DNA of 64,000 nucleotides from Magnetospirillum sp. UT-4 (GTDB lineage Bacteria > Pseudomonadota > Alphaproteobacteria > Rhodospirillales > Magnetospirillaceae): the NCBI RefSeq assembly GCF_902729435.1, contig NZ_CACVCG010000057.1, positions 1-64,000 on the forward strand, read 5' to 3'. Below, piece by piece: positions 17,523 through 27,889 of this stretch (its first letter is position 1; every line of letters begins with the position of its first letter). Below the pieces are notes generated by a model. It saw nothing but the letters and a program-made list of their open reading frames with translations. It did not search any database and had not been told where the DNA came from. A program made the translations under genes and the position numbers.

Positions 17523-18077
17523 TTATTCCGCCGCCAGGTAGCGGATCTCCAGCACTTCCAGCGTCTCGACACCGCCGGGGGCGCGGAACTGGACGGTATC
17601 GCCCTCGTAGGCCTTCATCAGGGCACGGGCGACGGGCGCGATCCAGCTGACCTTGTCGTGGGCCAGATCGGAATCGTCGATGCCGACGATGGTGATGGTC
17701 TTTTCCTCGCCGCGGCCGTTGGCATAGGTCACGGTGGCGCCGAAGAACACCTGGTCGGTGTTGCTCTGGGCGGCCGGATCGACCACCCGGGCGGCCTCCA
17801 GCCGCTTGGTCAGGAAGCGGATGCGGCGGTCGATCTCGCGCAGGCGTTTCTTGCCGTAGATGTAGTCGCCGTTCTCGGAGCGGTCGCCGTTGCCGGCCGC
17901 CCATGACACCACCTCGACCACCTTGGGCCGTTCGACCCGGGTCAGCTGCCGCAGCTCGTCCTGCAGGCGCCGGAAACCGGCCGGGGTGACGTAGTTGGGC
18001 GAGCCCTTGGGGATCGCCGACACGCCCTCGGGCAGGTCGTCGTCACCGTCCGACTCCTTGGTGAACGCCTTGCTCAT
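17523..18077 (-). CDS. greB: Transcript cleavage factor GreB
   Basis: 184 residues. Rescues backtracked RNA polymerase by stimulating cleavage of the nascent RNA 3' end. The N-terminal coiled coil (about 30-105) carries the GreB signature ERPKVVEVVSWAAGNGDRSENGDYIYGKKRLREIDRRIRFL-like region, with the catalytic acidic tip residues in GDRSENGDY. The C-terminal FKBP-like domain (110-184) has VFFGATVTY and MARALLK-type (here VARALMKAYEGD) motifs. An acidic extension of about 25 residues precedes the usual start; the ATG at 18077 is the only Met there. GreB rather than GreA because of the WAA/GDRSEN and KKRLREIDRR strings. The gene is convergent with the DivK-like gene, 3 bp apart. Confidence 0.92.
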   Translation of the reverse strand: MSKAFTKESDGDDDLPEGVSAIPKGSPNYVTPAGFRRLQDELRQLTRVERPKVVEVVSWAAGNGDRSENGDYIYGKKRLREIDRRIRFLTKRLEAARVVDPAAQSNTDQVFFGATVTYANGRGEEKTITIVGIDDSDLAHDKVSWIAPVARALMKAYEGDTVQFRAPGGVETLEVLEIRYLAAE

Positions 18078-18095
18078 GCACTGCCTGAAAAAAAT

Positions 18096-18159
18096 TCACC
18101 ACAAAGGCACAAAGAACACGAAGAAACCAATCTTTGTGAACTTTGTGTCTTTGTGGTGA
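18096..18159. repeat. Long imperfect inverted repeat with ACAAAG units
   Basis: Two 28-bp arms (18096-18123 and 18132-18159) match at 24 positions around an 8-base loop. They contain repeated CACAAAG words. The element fills most of the gap between greB and the downstream end of the dehydrogenase gene. Similar CACAAAG palindromes occur between genes in many unrelated bacteria. It could form a strong hairpin on either strand and may end transcription from the 18175 gene. Confidence 0.75.
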
Positions 18160-18174
18160 TGAACCACAATTTCT

Positions 18175-19161
18175 CTACAGCATGCTGGCGAGGACGCGGT
18201 CCGGCGGGTTGTGGCCGTCGGTGAAGGTCTTGATGTTGATGATGACCTTCTCGCCCATATCGACGCGGCCCTCGAGGGTGGCCGAGCCCAGATGGGGCAG
18301 CAGCACCACGTTGTCCAGGCCCAGCAGCTTGGGGTTGACCGCCGGCTCGTGCTCGAACACGTCGAGGCCGGCCCCGGCCAGCTCGCCGCGGCTGAGCATG
18401 CGGGTCAGCGCGTTCTCATCGACGATCTCGCCGCGCGAGGTGTTGATGACATAGGCATGGGGCTGCAGCATCTGCAGCCGGCGCGCCGACAGCAGGTGGA
18501 AGGTGGCCGGGGTGTGCGGGGAGTGGATGGTGACCACGTCCATGCGCGCCAGCATCTGGTCCAGGCTTTCCCAGAAGGTGGCCTCCAGCTCGGCCTCGAT
18601 GTCGGGATGGACGCGCTTGCGGTTGTGGTAGTGGATGGACATGCCGAAGGCCTTGGCGCGGCGCGCCACCGCCTGGCCGATGCGGCCCATGCCGATGATG
18701 CCCAGGCGCTTGCCCCAGATGCGGTGCCCCATCATGAAGGTCGGGCTCCAGCCCTTCCACTCGCCCGAGCGCATCAGCCGCTCGCCCTCGGCCAGCCGGC
18801 GCGGCACCGCCAGGATCAGCGCCATGGTCATGTCGGCGGTGTCCTCGGTCAGCACGCCGGGGGTGTTGGTGACGGTGATGCCGCGCTGGCGGGCGCTGGC
18901 CAGGTCGATGTGATCGACGCCGGTGCCGAAATTGGCGATCAGCTTGAGGTTCGGCCCCGCCTGCGACAGCACCGCCGCGTCGATGCGGTCGGTGATGGTG
19001 GGGACCAGCACGTCGGCGACCTTCACCGCCTCGATCAGCTCGGCCTTGCTCATGGGATGATCGTCGAGGTTCAGCCGGGTATCGAACAGCTCCATCATCC
19101 GGGTCTCGATGACATCCGGCAGCTTCCTGGTGACGACGATGACGGGCTTCTTATGGGCCAT
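18175..19161 (-). CDS. D-2-hydroxyacid dehydrogenase (glyoxylate/hydroxypyruvate reductase type)
   Basis: 328 residues. NAD(P)-dependent reduction of a 2-keto acid such as glyoxylate or hydroxypyruvate. Features: FGTGVDHIDL, the dinucleotide-binding GIIGMGRIGQAVARRAKAFGM (Rossmann GxGxxG) near 155-175, and the catalytic Arg in INTSRGEIVDE, Glu in FEHEP and His in LPHLGSAT. Length fits GyaR-type enzymes. The start is ATG 19161 (MAHKKPV) behind a GAGGAG ribosome site; the frame extends slightly further upstream without a better signal. The SH3 gene runs divergently. Exact substrate cannot be told from sequence. Confidence 0.9.
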   Translation of the reverse strand: MAHKKPVIVVTRKLPDVIETRMMELFDTRLNLDDHPMSKAELIEAVKVADVLVPTITDRIDAAVLSQAGPNLKLIANFGTGVDHIDLASARQRGITVTNTPGVLTEDTADMTMALILAVPRRLAEGERLMRSGEWKGWSPTFMMGHRIWGKRLGIIGMGRIGQAVARRAKAFGMSIHYHNRKRVHPDIEAELEATFWESLDQMLARMDVVTIHSPHTPATFHLLSARRLQMLQPHAYVINTSRGEIVDENALTRMLSRGELAGAGLDVFEHEPAVNPKLLGLDNVVLLPHLGSATLEGRVDMGEKVIINIKTFTDGHNPPDRVLASML

Positions 19162-19251
19162 TGCTTTTCTCCTCTCGGGACCCCGATGGACTTCACGACC
19201 TAGCAAGACGGCGTTGGCTTGTCCAGAAAAGGTTTAGGTCTGCGGCCCGCC

Positions 19252-19282
19252 TTGACCCGGCGGACCATCCGCCCCCTATAAT
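19252..19282 (+). promoter_or_regulatory. Promoter of the SH3-domain gene
   Basis: TTGACC (19252-19257) and a perfect TATAAT (19277-19282) with a 19-bp spacer. Transcription would start near 19289. An in-frame ATG at 19281 falls inside the -10 box, so translation must begin later, at ATG 19326. Confidence 0.6.
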
Positions 19283-19325
19283 GCGCGCTGCGGGCTTTGC
19301 GGCGAAGGCCATTTTGGGATCGCGT

Positions 19326-19820
19326 ATGCGCTTGAGGGTTGCGGCTGTGTTCGGGGTGGCGGCGCTGGCCGTGGCATGGGGGGCGACGGCGGGCGAGACC
19401 AGCGGGCTGCCGCTGCCGCGCTTCGTCTCGTTGCGGTCGGACGAGGTCAACCTGCGCACCGGCCCCGGCATCCGCTATCCCATCGACTGGATCTACGCCC
19501 GCAAGGAGCTGCCGGTCGAAGTCATCGCCGAATTCGAGGCCTGGCGCAAGATACGCGATTGGCAGGGAACGGAGGGATGGGTCCACCAATCCATGCTGTC
19601 GGGGCGGCGGATGATGGTGGTGATGGGGGCATCGCGTTCGCTGCGCTCGTCCGACGCCGATTCCGCCGAGCCGGTGGCGGTGCTGGAGGCCGGCGTCCTC
19701 GGCCGCCTGGTGCAATGCCCGCGCAACCGCGACTTCTGCCGCGTCGAGGTGGAGCAGCTGCAGGGCTGGCTGCGCCGCGACGAGGTGTGGGGCGTCTACA
19801 AGGGCGAGTGGCTGGAATAG
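19326..19820 (+). CDS. Exported bacterial SH3-domain protein
   Basis: 164 residues. N-terminal signal peptide (about 1-22, RVAAVFGVAALAVAWGATA). The mature part starts with a conserved SH3b-type domain: RFVSLRSDEVNLRTGPGIRYPIDWIYARKELPVEVI, then WRKIRDWQGTEGWVHQSMLSGRR. A second SH3-like half follows (VGE-type PVAVLEAGVLGRLVQCP ... WLRRDEVWGVY). Proteins of this DUF1058-like family are periplasmic and are thought to bind cell-wall or protein ligands; no catalytic residues are seen. Start decided by the promoter (see 19252-19282) and by the signal peptide. Confidence 0.85.
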   Translation: MRLRVAAVFGVAALAVAWGATAGETSGLPLPRFVSLRSDEVNLRTGPGIRYPIDWIYARKELPVEVIAEFEAWRKIRDWQGTEGWVHQSMLSGRRMMVVMGASRSLRSSDADSAEPVAVLEAGVLGRLVQCPRNRDFCRVEVEQLQGWLRRDEVWGVYKGEWLE

Positions 19821-19834
19821 GCTTCCCCCCTCCC

Positions 19835-19916
19835 GTCATCCCCGCGAAGGCGGGGATCCAGGAGTCGCGGATCCGCTGTCGGTGCACCCCTGGGTCCCCG
19901 CCTGCGCGGGGACGAC
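19835..19916. repeat. REP-like inverted repeat
   Basis: Arms 19835-19862 and 19889-19916 are complementary at 25 of 28 positions (GTCATCCCCGCGAAGGCGGG type). This word is a dispersed intergenic repeat in many proteobacteria. It lies between the convergent ends of the SH3 and PAP2 genes, where a bidirectional terminator would be useful. Confidence 0.75.
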
Positions 19917-19926
19917 GCCAGCGTCC

Positions 19927-20717
19927 CTATTCCCGCCCCACCCGCGGCTCCAGTCCGCGGGCGCGGAAGGCCCGCGCGATCAGCACCGCGATCGCCACCG
20001 CCAGCCACGATCCCGCCACCGCGTCCGACAGGTAATGCACGGTGATCATCACCCGGCTGGCCGCCACCAGCACGGCGACGGTCAGGAACAGCGCGGCGTG
20101 GCGCGGGAAGATGACGATCAGCGCGGTCATGGCGGCGAAGGCGGCCTGGCTGTGGCCCGACGGGAACGAGTTCATCCCCCAGTCGCGGTTGAACGGCTCG
20201 AAGCCGTAGAGCCCCTGGTCCAGGTAATAGCGCGGCCTGTAGCGGCCCAGGCTGACCTTGATGATGTTGCTGATGATCCCCGATACCGCGATGGACAGGA
20301 ACAGGAAGGCCGGCGCCACCGCCATCCGCCGCCAGCGGGCGCGGGCCTCGGCCCCGGCGGCGCGCCAGGCCGCCACCGCCATGCCCAGCCACAGCAGGCC
20401 GGCCGGCACCAGGTACAGCTCGGCCAGGCCGAGATCGGTGACGACCCGGAAGAAGCCCTCGGCATCGCCCAGCACCCGGGCCTTGAGGAAGGTCGCCAGC
20501 GGCCGGTCGATGGCCACCATGGCCAGCACGCAGAAGGCGACCACGTAGACGGTGCCCCAGGTCAGCGGGCGGGCGCGGGTGCGATCCCCCTGGCGGGACA
20601 GGGCGTCACGCAGCGGCTGCAGCTGGCGCCAGCCGGTGGTGGCGGCCAGGGTCAGGCCCTCCCACGCCAGCCCGGCCCGCTCGACCAGCGACAGCCAGCC
20701 GCGCTCCAGCCGCCGCC

Positions 20718-20721
<4 letters not shown>
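19927..20721 (-). CDS. PAP2-family membrane phosphatase
   Basis: 264 residues with about six membrane segments. All three PAP2 motifs are present: KVSLGRYRP (motif 1), FPSGHSQA (motif 2) and SRVMITVHYLSDAVAG (motif 3), so the His/Arg catalytic set is intact. Such enzymes remove phosphate from lipids on the periplasmic face: phosphatidate, undecaprenyl diphosphate or lipid A (LpxE/LpxF type). The gene overlaps the stop of the ArnT-like transferase by 4 bp (ATGA), which suggests a shared role in lipid A or polyprenyl-phosphate metabolism. Start ATG 20721 (MRRRLERGW) set by that overlap. Confidence 0.9.
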
Positions 20722-22400
<1,679 letters not shown>

Positions 22401-22532
22401 GGCAGTGGGTCCGGTCAGGGAACGGTTTGCCTGTTCTAACTCAGGCCCGGGACCCTGTCATCAAACGCCGAGCGTCGCTGTTGCGGCTGCCAGGCGATTG
22501 CGCCGGCCGGCACCCTGTAATAGAGTGTGCCG

Positions 22533-23276
22533 ATGGAAATGAGCCCATACATTGTGTACGTCGATGAATCCGGTGATCGCGGCTTGGGAAACATCAATCC
22601 GGCTGCGCCGGTGTTCCTTCTGTGCGCCGCCCTTTATGAGCGGGAAGGCTACCTGACCCGCGAAATGCCATCGCTTGGCAGGCTCAAGTTCGCATTCTGG
22701 AAGCACGACAACGTCATACTTCATTCCTACAGGATCCGGAGGAAGATCGGACCCTTTTCGGCGTTTTCCGATCCGGATGTGGCGCGATTGTTCGCCCAGG
22801 AGGTCGGCACGTTCTTTCGTCGATCCGAGTGCACACTGATTGCCGCCGCCATTCACAAGGAGCGCCTGCGCCAGGCCTATGCCCGCCCCGTCGATCCATA
22901 CCTGCTGGCGGTGCAATTCATCGCCGAAAGGGTTTGGGGAGCGGTATACGACCGCGGCGGGCGCGATCGCGAGACCGTGTTCGTCTTTGAATCGCGGGGA
23001 AGGCGGGAAGACGACGACATCCGCAAATGGTTCACTGCCGTCTGCGGGGGAAACAACATGATGAAACGTCCGTTTCCCTTCTCCATCGAATTCGCACCGA
23101 AAGAAGCGAACCTCGCCGGGTTGCAGGTTGCCGATCTTGCCGCCTATCCCATCGCCAAATACGTGGAAACCGGCAATGGGGAACGGCTGGATTGGCTGGC
23201 GGTCTCGACCCGAATCCGGCGGGCGCCAACAGGCGAGTTGGACCGGTGGGGCCTGAAGATATTTCCGCAAAGCTGA
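22533..23276 (+). CDS. DUF3800 family protein
   Basis: 247 residues from the ATG at 22533. Opens with the DUF3800 hallmark YIVYVDESGDRG (Asp and Glu of a probable RNase H-like active site) and closes with the conserved LQVADLAAYPIAKY. A FVFESRGRREDDDIRKWF stretch lies in the middle. DUF3800 proteins are widespread, often near mobile elements or defence genes, and their substrate is unknown; nuclease activity is suspected from the fold. It stands alone between unrelated genes and ends in its own terminator, so it looks like a single inserted gene. A TGTAAT at 22516 may be a -10; no good -35. GTG 22527 and ATG 22539 are alternative starts. Confidence 0.85.
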   Translation: MEMSPYIVYVDESGDRGLGNINPAAPVFLLCAALYEREGYLTREMPSLGRLKFAFWKHDNVILHSYRIRRKIGPFSAFSDPDVARLFAQEVGTFFRRSECTLIAAAIHKERLRQAYARPVDPYLLAVQFIAERVWGAVYDRGGRDRETVFVFESRGRREDDDIRKWFTAVCGGNNMMKRPFPFSIEFAPKEANLAGLQVADLAAYPIAKYVETGNGERLDWLAVSTRIRRAPTGELDRWGLKIFPQS

Positions 23277-23303
23277 AAGGCCATTCCCGAGGGAATGGCC
23301 TTT
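23276..23303 (+). terminator. Perfect 13-bp stem terminator
   Basis: AAAGGCCATTCCC (23276-23288) and GGGAATGGCCTTT (23291-23303) pair fully around a GA loop. The stem begins on the last base of the DUF3800 stop and ends in TTT on the plus strand and, by symmetry, on the minus strand, so it may also serve the hbd transcript arriving from the other side. Confidence 0.8.
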
Positions 23304-23391
23304 CCGCCGATCGAAGTACTCCGATCCACTTACAGGCGATGATGCCCGAAAGCTTCTCTCCCGTCAAGGACGGGAGGGAACAATTCCGGAA

Positions 23392-24267
23392 TCAGCGGGT
23401 CGGCACCGGCTTCTCGCCGGAATAGTCGTAGAAGCCGCGGCCGGTCTTGCGTCCCAGCCAGCCGGCCTCGACGTACTTCACCAGCAGCGGGCAGGGGCGG
23501 TACTTGGAATCGGCCAGGCCTTCGTACAGCACCTGCATGATCGCCAGGCAGGTGTCGAGGCCGATGAAGTCGGCCAGCTCCAGCGGGCCCATGGGGTGGT
23601 TGGCGCCCAGCTTCAGGGCGGTGTCGATGGAATCCACCGAGCCGACGCCCTCGTACAGGGTGTAGACCGCCTCGTTGATCATCGGCAGCAGGATGCGGTT
23701 GACGATGAAGGCGGGGAAGTCCTCGGCCGAGACCGGGCGCTTGCCCATCTTCAGCACCATCTCGCGGACCTGGGCGAAGGTGTCCTCGGCGGTGGCGATG
23801 CCGCGGATCAGCTCGACCAGGCTCATCAGCGGCACCGGGTTCATGAAGTGCATGCCCATGAACCGGCCGGGGCGGTCGGTGGCGGCGCCCAGGCGGGTGA
23901 TGGAGATGGACGAGGTGTTGGAAGCGATGAACGCCTCGGGCTTCAGCACCGGGCACAGCTGGTCGAAGATCTTGCGCTTGACCTGCTCGTTCTCGGTGGC
24001 GGCCTCGATCACCAGGTCGCAATCGCCGAAATCGGCATATTGGGTGGTCGGCTTCATCCGGGCCTCGGCGCCGGCCTTGTCGGCCTCGCTGATCTTGCCC
24101 TTCTGGACCTGGCGGGCCATGTTCTTCTCGATGGTCGCCAGAGCCTTCTTCAGCGCCTCCTCCGAGACGTCGAGAAGAACGACGTCGAAGCCGGACAGCG
24201 CGCTGACATGCGCGATGCCGTTGCCCATCTGGCCTGCGCCAATGACGCCGATTTTCTGGATGGTCAT
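23392..24267 (-). CDS. 3-hydroxybutyryl-CoA dehydrogenase
   Basis: 291 residues. Oxidises or reduces 3-hydroxyacyl-CoA/acetoacetyl-CoA with NAD(H), in butyrate/PHB or fatty acid metabolism. N-terminal Rossmann motif [14 protein letters not shown], then [26 protein letters not shown] and [12 protein letters not shown] (catalytic His/Glu region), and C-terminal dimer domain with [16 protein letters not shown] and [14 protein letters not shown]. Full family length. It follows etfA by 42 bp on the same strand, so it is probably part of an etfB-etfA-hbd operon; electrons from acyl-CoA dehydrogenation and the next beta-oxidation step would be handled together. Confidence 0.93.
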   Translation of the reverse strand: MTIQKIGVIGAGQMGNGIAHVSALSGFDVVLLDVSEEALKKALATIEKNMARQVQKGKISEADKAGAEARMKPTTQYADFGDCDLVIEAATENEQVKRKIFDQLCPVLKPEAFIASNTSSISITRLGAATDRPGRFMGMHFMNPVPLMSLVELIRGIATAEDTFAQVREMVLKMGKRPVSAEDFPAFIVNRILLPMINEAVYTLYEGVGSVDSIDTALKLGANHPMGPLELADFIGLDTCLAIMQVLYEGLADSKYRPCPLLVKYVEAGWLGRKTGRGFYDYSGEKPVPTR

Positions 24268-24309
24268 GTCATGCTCCCGTGTATGGGCGTTGGCTCGGAC
24301 GTTCCGAGG

Positions 24310-25248
24310 TCACTTGTCGAGTTCGGCCGCAAGGTCCGGCAGGGCCTTGAACAGGTCCGCCACCAGGCCGTAATCGGCGACCTGGAAGATCGGCGCTTCC
24401 TCGTCCTTGTTGATGGCGACGATAACCTTCGAATCTTTCATACCCGCTAAGTGCTGGATGGCCCCCGAGATGCCCACCGCGATGTAGAGGTCGGGGGCGA
24501 CGATCTTGCCGGTCTGGCCGACCTGGAAGTCGTTGGGGACGAAGCCGGCATCGACGGCGGCGCGGGAGGCGCCGACGGCGGCGCCCAGCTTGTCGGCGAT
24601 GGCCTCCAGCAGGTGGAAGTTGTCGCCCGACTGCATGCCGCGGCCACCCGAGACGACGATCCGGGCACTGGTCAGCTCGGGCCGCTCGGACTTGGACAGG
24701 GCCTGGCTGACGAAGGCCGACAGGCCGGGATCGGCGGCGGCCGGCGCGGTCTCGATTACGGCAGAGCCACCGGACGCGGCGGCCGGCTCGAAGGCGGTGC
24801 CGCGCACGGTGATGACCTTGACCGCGTCCTTGCTCTGCACCGTGGCCAGGGCGTTGCCGGCATAGATGGGGCGGACGAAGGTGTCGGGCGAAACCACGGC
24901 GACGATGTCGGACAGCTGCGCCACGTCCAGCAAGGCGGCGACCCGCGGGGCGACGTTCTTGCCGGTGGTGGTGGCGGGGAACAGGATGTGGGAATAGCCC
25001 TTGGCCAGCGAGACCACCAGCGCGCCCAGCGGCTCGGCCAGGTGGTGTTCGTAGGCGGAATTCTCGGCGACGATGACCTTGGCGATGCCGGCGATGGCGG
25101 CGCCGGCCTGGGCCAACGCGGCCGAACCGGGGGCGGCGGCGACCAGCAGGTGGATGTCGCCGCCGATGCGGGCGGCGGCGGTGACGGTGTTGAGGGTGGC
25201 GGCTTTCAGCGTGCCGGCCTCATGCTCGGCGATGACGAGGACGGCCAT
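24310..25248 (-). CDS. etfA: Electron transfer flavoprotein alpha subunit
   Basis: 312 residues. Carries FAD and passes electrons from acyl-CoA dehydrogenases to ETF:ubiquinone oxidoreductase. The C-terminal FAD domain has the signature [66 protein letters not shown] and [16 protein letters not shown]. Length is standard. Stop-to-start spacing to etfB is 1 bp, so expression is coupled as expected for a 1:1 dimer. Confidence 0.96.
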   Translation of the reverse strand: MAVLVIAEHEAGTLKAATLNTVTAAARIGGDIHLLVAAAPGSAALAQAGAAIAGIAKVIVAENSAYEHHLAEPLGALVVSLAKGYSHILFPATTTGKNVAPRVAALLDVAQLSDIVAVVSPDTFVRPIYAGNALATVQSKDAVKVITVRGTAFEPAAASGGSAVIETAPAAADPGLSAFVSQALSKSERPELTSARIVVSGGRGMQSGDNFHLLEAIADKLGAAVGASRAAVDAGFVPNDFQVGQTGKIVAPDLYIAVGISGAIQHLAGMKDSKVIVAINKDEEAPIFQVADYGLVADLFKALPDLAAELDK

Positions 25249-25249
25249 C

Positions 25250-25996
25250 TCAGATCACCTTCGCTTCGTTCTTCAGCTTGTCCACCAGGGCGGCGACGTC
25301 GGGCACCTTGATGCCGGCCTGGCGCTTGGCCGGCTCCTCGACCTTCAGGGTGACCAGGCGCGGCGCGGTGTCCACCCCCAGATCGGCCGGGGCCAGGGTC
25401 TCGATGGGCTTCTTCTTCGCCTTCATGATGTTGGGCAGCGAGGCGTAGCGCGGCTCGTTGAGGCGCAGATCGGTGGTGATCACCGCCGGCAGCTTGAGCG
25501 ACAGGGTTTCGAGACCGCCGTCCACCTCGCGGGTGACCACCGCCGCGTCGCCCAGTTCGACCTTCGAGGCGAAGGTGCCCTGGGACCAGCCCAGCAGCGC
25601 CGCCAGCATCTGGCCGGTCTGGTTGGAATCGTCGTCGATGGCCTGCTTGCCGAGGATGACCAGCGCCGGCTGCTCCTTGTCCGCCACCGCCTTCAGCAGC
25701 TTGGCCACCGCCAGCGGCTGCAGCTCATCGTCGCTTTGCACCAGGATGCCGCGGTCGGCGCCCATGGCCAGGGCGGTGCGGATGGTCTCCTGCGCCGCCG
25801 CCGGACCCATGGAAACCACCACGATCTCGGCGACCTTGCCGGCTTCCTTGAGGCGCACCGCCTCTTCCACCGCGATCTCGTCGAACGGGTTCATGGAGAA
25901 CTTGACGTTCGCCGTCTCCACCCCCGAATTGTCCGACTTGACCCTGATCTTGACGTTGTAGTCGATGACGCGCTTGACGGCGACCAGTACCTTCAT
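25250..25996 (-). CDS. etfB: Electron transfer flavoprotein beta subunit
   Basis: 248 residues. Partner of EtfA; binds AMP. Begins [20 protein letters not shown] and contains the beta-subunit signature region [28 protein letters not shown], which includes the loop that docks on acyl-CoA dehydrogenases. Normal length. First gene of the etfB-etfA-hbd unit, with a well-formed promoter upstream (26071-26099). Confidence 0.96.
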   Translation of the reverse strand: MKVLVAVKRVIDYNVKIRVKSDNSGVETANVKFSMNPFDEIAVEEAVRLKEAGKVAEIVVVSMGPAAAQETIRTALAMGADRGILVQSDDELQPLAVAKLLKAVADKEQPALVILGKQAIDDDSNQTGQMLAALLGWSQGTFASKVELGDAAVVTREVDGGLETLSLKLPAVITTDLRLNEPRYASLPNIMKAKKKPIETLAPADLGVDTAPRLVTLKVEEPAKRQAGIKVPDVAALVDKLKNEAKVI

Positions 25997-26070
25997 GGTC
26001 CTCGCGATCCCTCACTCGGCGCCCGGGGCAACGGCGATGCATCGCCCGGCGTAACTGGGTATTGCATTGC

Positions 26071-26099
26071 ACAATAGGATGCCCCCGGGTCGATGTCAA
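26071..26099 (-). promoter_or_regulatory. Promoter of the etfB-etfA-hbd operon
   Basis: TTGACA (26094-26099) and TATTGT (26071-26076) on the minus strand with an ideal 17-bp spacer. Transcription would start near 26064, giving a leader of about 68 nt before the etfB ATG. Confidence 0.6.
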
Positions 26100-26105
26100 C
26101 GACAC

Positions 26106-26118
26106 GCCCCGGCGGGGC
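26106..26118 (-). other. Small GC hairpin just after the cobalamin adenosyltransferase stop
   Basis: GCCCC and GGGGC arms around a three-base loop, directly after the TGA. It has no U-tract and partly precedes the etf promoter, so it may be a weak terminator or a transcript-end stabiliser. Confidence 0.35.
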
Positions 26119-26694
26119 TCACCCGCGGTTGGCGCCGGGAGTCCACAGCACGTCGGCGGCGCCGTTGCCGTTCATCCGCCGGGCCAGGACGAACAGGTGA
26201 TCGGACAGCCGGTTGACGTAGGCGATGGCGGCGGGACCGACCGGCTCGGCTTCGGCCAGGGCGACCATCAGGCGCTCGGCCCGGCGCACCACGGTGCGCG
26301 CCAGATGCAGGCGGGCCGAGGCCGGCGATCCGCCCGGCAGGATGAACGAGGTGAGCGGCGCCAGGCTCTGGTTCATGGCGTCGATCTCGGCCTCGAGGCG
26401 GTCCACCTGGGGCTGGACCATGCGCAGCGCCTGGCCCGGCGCCTCGCCCTCGGCGGCCGGATTGCACAGATCGGCGCCCAGGTCGAACAGGTCGTTCTGG
26501 ATGCGCGCCAGCATGGCGTCGGCCTGCGGTTCGGCCGCGGTATCCAGCCGGGCGAGGCCGATCACCGCATTGGCCTCGTCCACCGTGCCGTAGGCCTCGA
26601 CCCGCAGCGCGTGCTTGCCGACCCGGGTGCCGTCGCCCAGCGAGGTCTGGCCCTTGTCGCCGCCCCTGGTGTAGATGCGCGTGAGTGTGACCAT
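26119..26694 (-). CDS. Cob(I)alamin adenosyltransferase, PduO type
   Basis: 191 residues. Transfers the adenosyl group from ATP to cob(I)alamin to make coenzyme B12. Signature N-terminus TRIYTRGGDKGQTSLGDGTRVGKHALRVEAYGTVDEANA (ATP-binding), then ARIQNDLFDLGADL, FILPGGSPASARLHLARTVVRRAER and the end YVNRLSDHLFVLAR. Start ATG 26694, behind an AGGAGAGG ribosome site. Divergent from lptG with 91 bp between starts. A B12-type radical SAM protein at 60967 in the same window may be one consumer of cobalamin, though that is only a possibility. Confidence 0.93.
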   Translation of the reverse strand: MVTLTRIYTRGGDKGQTSLGDGTRVGKHALRVEAYGTVDEANAVIGLARLDTAAEPQADAMLARIQNDLFDLGADLCNPAAEGEAPGQALRMVQPQVDRLEAEIDAMNQSLAPLTSFILPGGSPASARLHLARTVVRRAERLMVALAEAEPVGPAAIAYVNRLSDHLFVLARRMNGNGAADVLWTPGANRG

Positions 26695-26772
26695 TCCGCC
26701 TCTCCTTGCCGTCGCCGTTTTGCCCATTGGGGCGCCCCGGCGCAAGATGCTTCCGCCGGACCCGCTTCCCAT

Positions 26773-26778
26773 TATAAT
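26773..26778 (+). promoter_or_regulatory. -10 box placed for a leaderless lptG transcript
   Basis: A perfect TATAAT ends 7 bp before the lptG ATG at 26786, which is where transcription itself would start. A TTCCGC 16 bp upstream is a poor -35. If used, the mRNA would begin at or within a base or two of the start codon. Confidence 0.45.
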
Positions 26779-26785
26779 GCGGCCC

Positions 26786-27889
26786 ATGCGCTATTCGCCC
26801 ATCCTCAGCACCTATATCGGCCGCCAGTTCCTGGTGGCGTTCGGCACCGTTCTGGCGGCCATCATGGGCGTTGTGCTGCTGTTCGACATCATCGAACTGA
26901 TCCGCCGCGCCGCCGGGCAGGCCCAGCTGGGCATCGTCACCCTGGTCGGCATGGCCATCCTGAAGCTGCCGCAGATGGTCCACACGGTGCTGCCCTTCGC
27001 GGTGATGATCGGCGCCATGCTGACCTTCTGGCGGCTGACCCGCACCCACGAGCTGGTGGTGGCGCGCTCGACCGGCGTCTCGGTGTGGCAGTTCCTGACC
27101 CCCGTGCTGGCGGTGGTGGCGGCGCTCGGGATCTTCGAGATGACCGCCTTCAACCCCATGGCGGCGGCCATGTACGGCCGGTTCGAACGGCTGCAGGACG
27201 AAGTGCTGCTGGGCCGCGGCAGCGCCCTCGACGTCTCCGAGATGGGGCTGTGGCTGCGCGAGGGCGACGAGCGCCAGCAGGCGGTGGTGCATGCCGACGA
27301 GGTGCGCCAGGTCGGGCTCGAGCTGGAACTCCGGCAGGTCCACATCTTCCTGTTCGAGGGCGGCGAGCGTTTCTCCCAGCGCATCGCGGCGACCACCGGG
27401 CGGCTGGTGCCGGGCGCCTTCGAGCTGGCCGACGTGTGGGTGATGGAGGGCGGCAAGCCCTCGCTCCACCACGAAACGCTGACCCTGCCGACCCAGCTCA
27501 CCCTGGAGCGGGTGCACGACAATTTCGCCGCGCCCGAGACCATGAGCTTCTGGCAGCTGCCCGCCTTCATCGCCTTCTTCGAGAAGGCCGGCTTCGCCGC
27601 CACCAAGCACCGCATGTACTTCCAGTCGCTGCTGGCCTCGCCGCTGCTCTATTGCGCCATGGTGCTGATGGCCGCCATCTTCTCGCTCAGGCCCAACCTG
27701 CGCGCCGGCGGCCTGCTGGGCCGCATCGCCGGCGGCGTCGGCGCCGGCTTCGGCATCTACCTGTTCACCCGCGTGGTCTACGCCTTCGGCCTGTCCTCGA
27801 CGCTGCCGCAAGCGCTGGCGGCCTGGAGCCCGGCCATGGTTGCCCTATTGGTCGGCCTGGCGGGCCTGTTCCACCTCGAAGATGGCTAG
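26786..27889 (+). CDS. lptG: LPS export permease LptG
   Basis: 367 residues of the YjgP/YjgQ family. With LptF and LptB it extracts LPS from the inner membrane. N-terminal membrane segments (10-38, 50-75, 95-120), the family string HELVVARSTGVSVWQFLTPVL, a periplasmic jelly-roll domain (about 125-270), and three C-terminal segments (275-365). The LptG rather than LptF call rests on the N-terminus (MRYSPILSTYIGRQFL, IIELIRRA) and overall resemblance. lptF is not adjacent. An ATG at 26777 overlaps the -10 box, so 26786 is preferred. Its TAG stop overlaps the stop of the truncated transposase on the other strand (CTAG). Confidence 0.88.
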   Translation: MRYSPILSTYIGRQFLVAFGTVLAAIMGVVLLFDIIELIRRAAGQAQLGIVTLVGMAILKLPQMVHTVLPFAVMIGAMLTFWRLTRTHELVVARSTGVSVWQFLTPVLAVVAALGIFEMTAFNPMAAAMYGRFERLQDEVLLGRGSALDVSEMGLWLREGDERQQAVVHADEVRQVGLELELRQVHIFLFEGGERFSQRIAATTGRLVPGAFELADVWVMEGGKPSLHHETLTLPTQLTLERVHDNFAAPETMSFWQLPAFIAFFEKAGFAATKHRMYFQSLLASPLLYCAMVLMAAIFSLRPNLRAGGLLGRIAGGVGAGFGIYLFTRVVYAFGLSSTLPQALAAWSPAMVALLVGLAGLFHLEDG

